Assembly: GCA_024710535.1 (NCBI GenBank)
Contig: JANJUO010000119.1
Location: forward strand, 1 to 5,421
Direction of reading: 5' to 3'
DNA: 5,421 bases
Origin: a bacterium
GTDB taxonomy: Bacteria; Bacteroidota; Ignavibacteria; Kapaibacteriales; UBA2268
Of this stretch, positions 1 through 3,765 are shown in pieces. Numbering within the stretch: position 1 is the stretch's first letter; each line of letters starts with the position of its first letter. Below the pieces are notes generated by a model. The model saw only the letters and a program-made list of their open reading frames with translations, searched no databases and was not told where the DNA came from. A program made the translations under genes and the position numbers.

Positions 1-276
1 ATGGATTAATTCTAATGATTCATAAGTAATAATATGTTTCATTGACAGCCCTAATATTTGAAAGCCATTTCTTTCAATTAATTCAGCAACTCCACTTGTT
101 TTGCCGTCAAAAAATAATTTGTTTAAATTAATTTTTATCGCTATTTCCCATAATGAAGCAATGCTTACAAACTTGTTATTGTTACCATCTAAAATTAAAT
201 TCAATGCTTTTTTAGATAGGTTTACATCCCCATTAAAAAACCAAATTAAAGTATGTGTATCTAATAATAAATCCAT
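1..276 (-). CDS. vapC: PIN-domain ribonuclease toxin, VapC type (partial, C-terminus outside window)
   Basis: Translating the minus strand from the ATG at 276-274 gives 92 residues with no stop before the window edge. The start MDLLLDTHTLIW is the typical opening of PIN-domain toxins, with the first metal-binding acidic residue at Asp6. The stretch SIASLWEIAIK supplies the second conserved acidic residue at Glu44. VapC toxins are Mg-dependent endoribonucleases that cut tRNA, rRNA or mRNA and are held inactive by the antitoxin encoded upstream. The full family length is about 125-135 residues, so about one third is missing here, including the later Asp-rich motif that completes the active site. 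The ATG shares its A with the last base of the upstream antitoxin's TAA stop, which indicates translational coupling. The family call is confident. Activity cannot be judged without the missing part, and the target RNA is unknown. Confidence 0.88.
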   Translation of the reverse strand, partial: MDLLLDTHTLIWFFNGDVNLSKKALNLILDGNNNKFVSIASLWEIAIKINLNKLFFDGKTSGVAELIERNGFQILGLSMKHIITYESLELIH

Positions 277-482
277 TAATACATGTATTCCTTTAGATCA
301 TCAAGTGGGGCATCAAAATCTTCCGACATTTTAAATCTTCCTTTTGCACAACCGAATTCTGGTTTATTTTGTTTTTTTTCAATATTTTGTTTCGCTAAAA
401 GAAAATCAATAAAATCATATACCTCTGATTTCAAAGATGGTCTAAGATAATTTAATTTTGTATATAATTGAACATCAGTCAT
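276..482 (-). CDS. DUF2281-family antitoxin (VapB-like)
   Basis: This is a 68-residue protein if started at the ATG at 482. It opens MTDVQLYTKLNYLRPSLK and contains FIDFLLAK, then FGCAKGRFKMSEDFDAPL close to the C-terminus. The Phe-Gly-x-Ala-Lys-Gly and Met-Ser-x-Asp-Phe-Asp-x-Pro-Leu signatures are those of DUF2281, small proteins routinely encoded immediately upstream of PIN toxins. The C-terminal part is expected to bind and block VapC. An in-frame ATG at 512 would add ten residues, but the shorter start matches the usual family N-terminus and has a weak GGA about six bases upstream. The stop overlaps the vapC start by one base. A poor -35/-10-like pair (TTGTAA, 16 bases, TATTTA; plus-strand 580 to 553) lies upstream, and this is only a suggestion. 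The role as antitoxin follows from family and position. Confidence 0.85.
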   Translation of the reverse strand: MTDVQLYTKLNYLRPSLKSEVYDFIDFLLAKQNIEKKQNKPEFGCAKGRFKMSEDFDAPLDDLKEYMY

Positions 483-626
483 AATATTTCCATTATATTT
501 GTTTATCTTCATATAAATTCATTATTTTAAAACTACTTGCATCCTAAAATATTAAATACAAGATTTGAGACAAATTACAAAATAAATTATTGTATTAGTT
601 TGATAATTTGATACATTTATACTTAT

Positions 627-683
627 AAGAACGGATGCTCAACAGTACAAGTAATAGAATCACAAAAAACAATCAATTCAAAA
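627..683 (-). pseudogene. Remnant of a Hint domain (N-terminal-half fragment, copy D)
   Basis: On the minus strand this stretch reads FELIVFCDSITCTVEHPFL and then a stop. It matches the segment of the complete Hint copy that reads FEFVRVWYGGDSVTCTHEHP, with three residues missing. At DNA level 627-655 matches 2359-2387 in Hint copy B at 28 of 29 bases by my count, which is too close for chance. Similarity stops abruptly on the plus-strand left side at AAGAACG, i.e. just after the His-Pro-Phe codons. It keeps the Thr-x-x-His motif (TVEH) of Hint domains but has neither a nucleophile block nor a C-terminal Asn, so it cannot function. It lies ten bases past the YoeB stop and marks the far boundary of the YefM-YoeB slot. 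Confidence 0.8.
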
Positions 684-692
684 AATTATGCT

Positions 693-965
693 CTATTCGT
701 AATGCCCATAACAGCTCAAAACAAGAACAATTACGCTTTCCTCAAACACCCTATAAACTAATCTGTGTTCTTTATTAATTCTCCGTGAATAAGTAGGCTC
801 TTTGAAATGCTTGAGCTGTTCAATCTGTCCTGTTCCATTGTATGGATGTTCCCTTAATTCATCAAATAGTAAATTTAATTTCTTAAGAATAGATTTATTG
901 CCAGATTTTCTTAGTTTATAAATATCTTCTGTTGCAATAGCTGTTATTTGAATCTCGTAACTCAT
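693..965 (-). CDS. yoeB: YoeB-type mRNA interferase toxin (RelE superfamily)
   Basis: This 90-residue protein is close to the usual YoeB length of about 84. The second half carries the YoeB signature: QIEQLKHF, then YSRRINKEHRLVYRV, then LSCYGHYE at the C-terminus. By alignment to E. coli YoeB, the catalytic trio corresponds to Glu49, Arg68 and His88, and all are present. YoeB binds the ribosomal A site and cleaves mRNA during translation, and is neutralised by YefM. Its ATG overlaps the TGA stop of the upstream antitoxin as ATGA, so the two are translationally coupled and belong to one operon. The gene looks intact and probably active. It sits between a C-terminal Hint fragment and an N-terminal Hint remnant, i.e. 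in the place of a polymorphic toxin cassette. Confidence in family and function is high. Confidence 0.93.
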   Translation of the reverse strand: MSYEIQITAIATEDIYKLRKSGNKSILKKLNLLFDELREHPYNGTGQIEQLKHFKEPTYSRRINKEHRLVYRVFEESVIVLVLSCYGHYE

Positions 966-1213
966 AAGCCAAGCAAAATGCTTTGTTGCTCTTTTGTTAG
1001 TAGCGTAATATTGCCATCAAGTGCCTGCTGAAAAGAATGATTAATTTTATTAATGAATTCTTCCTCGTTCATAAGAGTATCCTTAGCATCAACAGAAGAT
1101 ATTCTATATGCTTTATCTTTACCCCTATGAATAATCACATTTTCATTCTTGTCAATTAAATCAAGATAATGTTTTTGATTTTGCCTGAATTCACGGCTAC
1201 TAATAATCAACAT
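962..1213 (-). CDS. yefM: Phd/YefM-family antitoxin
   Basis: This is an 83-residue protein when started at the ATG at 1213. It opens MLIISSREFRQNQKHYLDLI, the N-terminal DNA-binding fold of the Phd/YefM family, followed by VIIHRGKDKAYRIS. The acidic, flexible C-terminal half is the part that wraps the toxin. An upstream in-frame ATG at 1249 would add twelve residues that do not fit the family. The 1213 start has GGGTGA five bases upstream, so I prefer it. Its TGA stop overlaps the yoeB ATG. YefM normally represses its own operon, more strongly together with YoeB, and the 46 bases between this gene and the Hint fragment hold candidate operator half-sites (1232-1260). The gene is intact, and its pairing with a recognisable YoeB makes the assignment firm. 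Confidence 0.9.
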   Translation of the reverse strand: MLIISSREFRQNQKHYLDLIDKNENVIIHRGKDKAYRISSVDAKDTLMNEEEFINKINHSFQQALDGNITLLTKEQQSILLGL

Positions 1214-1231
1214 AAATTTCACCCAATAAAT

Positions 1232-1260
1232 TACCAAAATGGTACACACGAATCGTACAA
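1232..1260 (-). promoter_or_regulatory. Candidate yefM-yoeB operator
   Basis: Two GTAC cores, each within GTACA on the plus strand, lie at 1242-1245 and 1255-1258, 13 bases apart. A small inverted repeat, TACCA and TGGTA separated by AAA, occupies 1232-1244. In E. coli, YefM recognises TGTACA-centred sites about one helical turn apart ahead of its own gene, so the spacing and cores here are suggestive. The site begins right after the stop of the truncated Hint copy A. A third GTAC at 1278-1281 lies inside the Hint repeat and is probably coincidental. No clear -10/-35 pair was identified. Confidence 0.3.
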
Positions 1261-1469
1261 TTAAATATTTTTATTATGTACCAGCACACCACTCACCGAA
1301 ACATAATAATTGCTATTCCCAGTTACTTCAAGATTATATACCGCAACTGCTGTATCGGTTTTAAATTGATATACAGAATCAATACTTAACTTAGCACCAG
1401 ATAAAGGAAAGAGTGAATCTCCTTGACGCAAATCCTTAGCAGCTACCCAGACATCATTTTCAAAGAACG
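1261..1469 (-). pseudogene. Truncated Hint domain, C-terminal half only (copy A)
   Basis: The minus strand reads SFFENDVWVAAKDLRQGD, continues through SIDSVYQFKTDT and AVYNLEVTGNSNYYVSVSG to VLVHN, then only Lys-Asn-Ile and a stop. This is the C-terminal half of the same Hint domain found complete at 3608-3207. The N-terminal nucleophile block and the Thr-x-x-His motif are gone: the expected His-Pro before Phe-Phe is Asn-Ser, because homology begins at CGTTCTT. The frame is open upstream to an ATG at 1605, but that start lies inside the neighbouring immunity gene and the extra sequence (LNCFLFLFSFLIKP) is unrelated AT-rich reading, so I do not treat the 114-codon frame as a gene. No toxin domain follows. 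Three codons after the Val-His-Asn end comes the YefM-YoeB control region. This is a non-functional fragment. Confidence 0.85.
1275..1469 (-). repeat. Hint direct repeat, copy A
   Basis: About 195 bases align by eye with copies B (2171-2390) and C (3211-3427). All three share an uninterrupted block in the SIDSVYQF codons (for example 1363-1382). Copy A resembles C more than B around the AAKDLRQGD codons. The match starts at the Val-His-Asn codons and ends at CAAAGAACG. Confidence 0.85.
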
Positions 1470-1546
1470 AATTTGATACTACATTTTTTTTATTTCCATC
1501 AGGTTTTATAAGAAAACTAAACAGAAAGAGAAAACAATTAAGCCAA

Positions 1547-1879
1547 TTATGAAAATCTGCCCCAATCTTCAAGCAATTCAATAAAAACTTCTTTATCATA
1601 TTCAAGAAATTGCTTATAACAAATCTGGCTTAAAAATATTCCATTACATTTAGCATATCTTTTCACTAAAGAATAATCAGGGAAAATCGAACCATTTTTA
1701 ATAAAATCAAAAAGACAAATTACCATTCCGCTATAAGATCCATATTGAGGTAAAAATGCAAAAGTATCAAATATATTACTTCCCAAACTAATTTTATAGG
1801 GAGTAATAAAATCAAATTTAAATACATTAGATGCATATTTCCAAGTGTTTTTCACAATTTCATATTCTGCATTGTTCAT
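1547..1879 (-). CDS. Putative immunity protein for the broken toxin B
   Basis: This is a 110-residue acidic, aromatic-rich soluble protein beginning MNNAEYEIVKNTWKYASNVF and ending FIELLEDWGRFS. There is no signal peptide or obvious membrane span. I do not recognise a named family. The immunity role is inferred from position and size: its ATG lies two bases after the natural stop of the preceding toxin reading frame, it is a single small gene directly downstream of a Hint-toxin fusion, and another Hint copy follows. The start at 1879 is the first ATG and is consistent with coupled translation from the toxin stop; no strong ribosome binding site is visible. Unlike its toxin, the frame is fully open, which would suit an orphan immunity gene kept for protection against related cells. 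It could also simply be younger in decay. Confidence 0.6.
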   Translation of the reverse strand: MNNAEYEIVKNTWKYASNVFKFDFITPYKISLGSNIFDTFAFLPQYGSYSGMVICLFDFIKNGSIFPDYSLVKRYAKCNGIFLSQICYKQFLEYDKEVFIELLEDWGRFS

Positions 1880-1881
1880 AA

Positions 1882-2435
1882 TTATTTACCATTTATTCGA
1901 ATTGTACCTCTACCATTTGGTCAAGGATAATTAATATGTGGATAAGTATGTGGATTTGGAGCTAAATGAGCAGGATCAATTCTAATTTTGTTCATATTAA
2001 TACCAGCATCTTCTAATAAAATCAATGCTTCAGTTTCGGTTGGAATTTTACCCCCAATATTTTCGATTGTTCCACCATTTTTTATTGTTTTACAATATTT
2101 TTCTAAGCTTTAGAAACTTGCCAACCCCATTGAGACATAAACCTAATTTTCCCAATCTGCATTGCTTTATTATGCACCAGCACCTTACTCGCCGATACAT
2201 AAAAATTGCTATTACCAGCTACTTCAAGATTATATACCGCTGTTGCAGTGTCAGTTGTAAATTGATATACAGAATCAATTCTTAACTTAGCACCCGAAAA
2301 AGCAAATAGCGAATCACCCTGCTTTAAGTCCTTAGCTTCTTTCCAATCATTATTTACAAAGAACGGATGCTCATCAGTACAAGTAATTGGAACAGCACCA
2401 ATATGCAATTTAACAAATTTTTGGGAATATTCCAA
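1882..2435 (-). pseudogene. Hint-toxin fusion B: N-terminally truncated Hint plus frameshifted toxin domain
   Basis: The open frame from 2435 (a TTG) reads through VPITCTDEHPFFVNNDW, KEAKDLKQGDSLFAFSG and NLEVAGNSNFYVSAS to VLVHN, i.e. Hint without its nucleophile block. It enters a new domain (KAMQIGKIRFMSQWGWQVSKA) and stops at TAG 2105-2103. Restoring one T in the T run there gives Ala-Leu-Glu and joins it to the next frame: EKYCKTIKNGGTIENIGG, then KIPTETEALILLEDAGIN, MNKIRIDPAHLAPNPHTYPH, INYP, an in-frame TGA (1923-1921), PNGRGTIRINGK and the natural TAA at 1884-1882. The toxin thus carries one frameshift and one nonsense change over about 95 residues. The His-x-Asn-Tyr followed by PNGxGTIRI is reminiscent of polymorphic toxin type 24 (Ntox24, a proposed nuclease), but I recall this only loosely. 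The junction to the new domain falls immediately after Val-His-Asn, as in copy C. Not expected to make an active toxin. Confidence 0.8.
2171..2390 (-). repeat. Hint direct repeat, copy B
   Basis: About 220 bases are clearly similar to copy C (3211-3427), with the longest shared blocks in the SIDSVYQF and YNLEVAGNSN codons. It diverges from C and A in the KEAKDLKQ codons. Its 2359-2387 segment is the closest match to the small remnant D at 627-655. Confidence 0.85.
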
Positions 2436-2574
2436 TTTGGCGGGCTTTCATCCACCCACTTAGTTTTCGATTTTCAAAGAACAATTCTGAGCTAAAGCCT
2501 TAGTATAGATAACATACCATTATCTACTTTGAAATTTTGACCAGTTTAAGCAACAGAGTATATTCTTATCCATT
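2436..2574 (-). other. Non-coding junction with possible gene fossils
   Basis: No intact gene fits between immunity gene C and Hint copy B. One frame opens with an ATG one base after the immunity stop (2573) but stops after 17 codons. Two weak protein resemblances are present and overlap, so at most one can be right. In one frame 2519-2463 reads WYVIYTKALAQNCSLKIEN, and another frame continues KTKWVDESPPNW, vaguely like the start of NusG/UpxY proteins. In the third frame 2482 onward reads FFENRKLSGWMKARQIG, like the Hint FFENDGWVAAKDLRQGD segment, and it shares the 13-base ATTTTCAAAGAAC (2470-2482) with copies A and C. The region is best treated as decayed sequence where the N-terminal half of Hint B was lost. 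Confidence 0.35.
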
Positions 2575-2916
2575 TTATTTGAATAGAAATTCTAGCTTTT
2601 CTTTCGCATTTTTATCAAGATTATCTTCCAAAAAAGATATCAATAAATTGTCATCTTGAATACAATCATATATTTGAATAATTATTAACTCCTCTGTTTT
2701 ATGCCCTCCTTCAGACAACAAATAATTCAACATTTTACATGTTTTTTTAAGAATTCTTTCGTTATTTTTATTATTCTCTATAAATCTTAAAAAATCTCCA
2801 AATATCAAATAAATTCCATCATCTTCATTAAAAATTGGATCAAAATTTGGGAACTCTTTTTTTATAATTTCCGGTATATGATTATACATTTCATCTTTTT
2901 TAATTTGAAAGTGCAT
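2575..2916 (-). CDS. Putative immunity protein for toxin C (DUF7674-like)
   Basis: This is a 113-residue acidic, helix-rich cytoplasmic protein. It contains IPEIIKKEFPNFDPIF, then GIYLIFGDFLRFIENN in the middle, and ends in LISFLEDNLDKNAKEKLE. The pattern of an N-terminal Ile-Pro-Glu, a central Phe-Gly-Asp-Phe/Leu-x-Arg-Phe and a helical C-terminus with a final Leu-rich turn resembles the DUF7674 family of small proteins often found beside polymorphic toxins. I make that assignment from memory. The ATG at 2916 lies inside the end of the toxin gene, giving a 17-base overlap in a different frame, and AGGA stands eight bases upstream. Such overlap keeps toxin and antidote expression linked. The gene is intact. 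The immunity role is inferred from position, size and coupling; the partner would be the C-terminal toxin domain of the 3631-2900 gene. Confidence 0.65.
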   Translation of the reverse strand: MHFQIKKDEMYNHIPEIIKKEFPNFDPIFNEDDGIYLIFGDFLRFIENNKNNERILKKTCKMLNYLLSEGGHKTEELIIIQIYDCIQDDNLLISFLEDNLDKNAKEKLEFLFK

Positions 2917-3631
2917 TTTGAATATCCTGTAATAATTGTTTGGTTATTTGTCTATCCATTGAATTAAGTTGACTTCTATTTTTCCAAACATTTAAAAGAC
3001 CCTTACGGTAAATTATTAATTTTTGCATATGTAGTTTACCACCAACCGTACCACCAGTTAGTTTTTCTAAACGATAAGCATCCATAGAACTACCTGAACC
3101 AATTTTAGCACCTGAACGATAGAGATCACTAATAATATTTCTTAATTTTGGATTTGTAACGGCATTTAAAAGATTATTTCTTGCTGACCCTAATAATTTT
3201 GTCTCACAATTATGCACCAGAACACCGCTCGCAGATACATAATAATTGCTATTCCCAGCTACTTCAAGATTATAAACCGCTGTTGCAGTGTCTGTCTTAA
3301 ATTGATATACAGAATCAATTCTTAACTTTGTACCTGAAAAAGCAAAGAGCGAATCGCCCTGACGCAAATCCTTCGCAGCTACCCAGCCATCATTTTCAAA
3401 GAACGGATGCTCATGTGTGCAAGTAACACTATCTCCACCATACCAAACACGCACAAACTCAAACGAACTTCTCTTGAAAATATTTGGTACTGAATTCAAT
3501 TCTGTTTCTTTTGTTTCAACATTGTAAGTCCAAACAATATCATCAGTAGTTATACTATCAATTGATTTCAATCCATTGTTTGTCAAAATCACTGTACCCG
3601 AAACAAAATAAACTCCTTTTTCCACACTCAA
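2900..3631 (-). CDS. Orphan Hint-toxin fusion C (pretoxin Hint domain plus C-terminal toxin)
   Basis: This 243-residue frame starts at TTG 3631; GTG 3625 is an alternative. A stop lies two codons upstream and no ribosome binding site is evident. Residues 8-141 form a Hint (intein/hedgehog-like autoprocessing) domain: YFVSGTVILTNNGLKSIDSI, VWTYNVETKETEL, Thr72-x-x-His75 within TCTHEHPFF, WVAAKDLRQGD, YNLEVAGNSNYYVSAS and VLVHN ending at Asn141. The nucleophile position holds Tyr8 instead of Cys (TAT where TGT would give Cys), so N-terminal cleavage should fail. The next residue is Cys142. Residues 142-243 form a separate toxin-like domain with NPKLRNIISDLYRSGAKIG, SGSSMDAYRLEKLTGG and GGKLHMQK. 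This resembles C-terminal tips that I recall following Hint in Rhs/WapA/CdiA-type proteins, but I cannot name its activity. The Rhs-like carrier and secretion signal are absent, so this is probably a silent or displaced toxin tip. Confidence 0.75.
   Translation of the reverse strand: MSVEKGVYFVSGTVILTNNGLKSIDSITTDDIVWTYNVETKETELNSVPNIFKRSSFEFVRVWYGGDSVTCTHEHPFFENDGWVAAKDLRQGDSLFAFSGTKLRIDSVYQFKTDTATAVYNLEVAGNSNYYVSASGVLVHNCETKLLGSARNNLLNAVTNPKLRNIISDLYRSGAKIGSGSSMDAYRLEKLTGGTVGGKLHMQKLIIYRKGLLNVWKNRSQLNSMDRQITKQLLQDIQNALSN
3211..3427 (-). repeat. Hint direct repeat, copy C (most complete)
   Basis: This is the reference copy of the repeat, and the only one attached to a full N-terminal Hint half (to about 3608). 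DNA similarity to A and B ends on the low-coordinate side at the Val-His-Asn codons, precisely where the toxin domain begins. Toward the N-terminus it runs through the TCTHEHP codons with B and D, and only to CAAAGAACG with A. Confidence 0.85.
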
Positions 3632-3641
3632 AAATTACTTT

Positions 3642-3669
3642 ACAATAACAAACATGTGTTTGTAATTGT
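3642..3669. promoter_or_regulatory. 28-bp imperfect palindrome between divergent genes
   Basis: The inner arms ACAAACA (3648-3654) and TGTTTGT (3657-3663) flank a two-base centre. After one A/A mismatch the symmetry continues with ACAAT (3642-3646) and ATTGT (3665-3669). Thirteen pairs are tested and twelve match. It lies between the start of the leftward Hint gene and the rightward dipeptidase gene, so a terminator role for either is unlikely. A dimeric repressor or activator site, or a cruciform, is more plausible. No T-run typical of a terminator follows on either strand. The regulator is unknown. Confidence 0.5.
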
Positions 3670-3687
3670 TTGCTTTAGCAGTATATA
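3660..3687 (+). promoter_or_regulatory. Candidate promoter of the dipeptidase gene
   Basis: TTGTAA (3660-3665) and TATATA (3682-3687) are separated by 16 bases, upstream of the dipeptidase start at 3766. The -35-like element overlaps the right arm of the palindrome, so a protein bound there could block it. In such AT-rich sequence this kind of pair arises easily. A Bacteroidota-type TAnnTTTG -7 element was looked for and not found. Confidence 0.25.
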
Positions 3688-3753
3688 GAAATAATTTTTA
3701 ATAATAAAATAAAAAAAATGTCTTATTTTTATATTTTGAAATTATTACAAATT

Positions 3754-3757
3754 GAGG
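3754..3757 (+). promoter_or_regulatory. Ribosome binding site deciding the dipeptidase start
   Basis: GAGG followed by AAA lies eight bases before the ATG at 3766. The alternative ATG at 3718 has only A/T-rich sequence before it and would put 16 residues ahead of a normal signal peptide, so the site favours 3766. Confidence 0.65.
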
Positions 3758-3765
3758 AAATATTT

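Noticed and set aside
101..334. Plus-strand frame of 77 codons
   Set aside because: It lies antisense over the vapC and DUF2281 genes, has no family resemblance and no ribosome binding site.
1261..1605. A 114-codon minus-strand frame with a hydrophobic N-terminal segment that could look like a membrane protein
   Set aside because: Its start lies inside the immunity gene and the first half is AT-rich sequence unrelated to Hint. Only the part from 1469 down is recognisable, and it is a truncated Hint copy.
1921..1923. Reading the in-frame TGA of toxin B as a sense codon under an alternative genetic code
   Set aside because: The yefM gene ends naturally with TGA in an ATGA overlap with yoeB, so TGA works as a stop here, and toxin B also has a separate frameshift.
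2025..2285. Plus-strand frame of 86 codons
   Set aside because: It is antisense to the toxin B and Hint B coding sequence, whose minus-strand protein similarity is clear.
1275..3427. The repeated Hint segments as a CRISPR array or insertion sequence
   Set aside because: The repeats are protein-coding, about 200 bases long, far apart and diverged. There is no transposase and no terminal inverted repeats were seen.
3642..3669. The palindrome as an intrinsic terminator
   Set aside because: It lies between divergent gene starts, and no T-run follows either arm.
3718..3765. Upstream ATG start for the dipeptidase
   Set aside because: It would place 16 residues before a standard signal peptide and lacks a ribosome binding site, whereas GAGG precedes the ATG at 3766.
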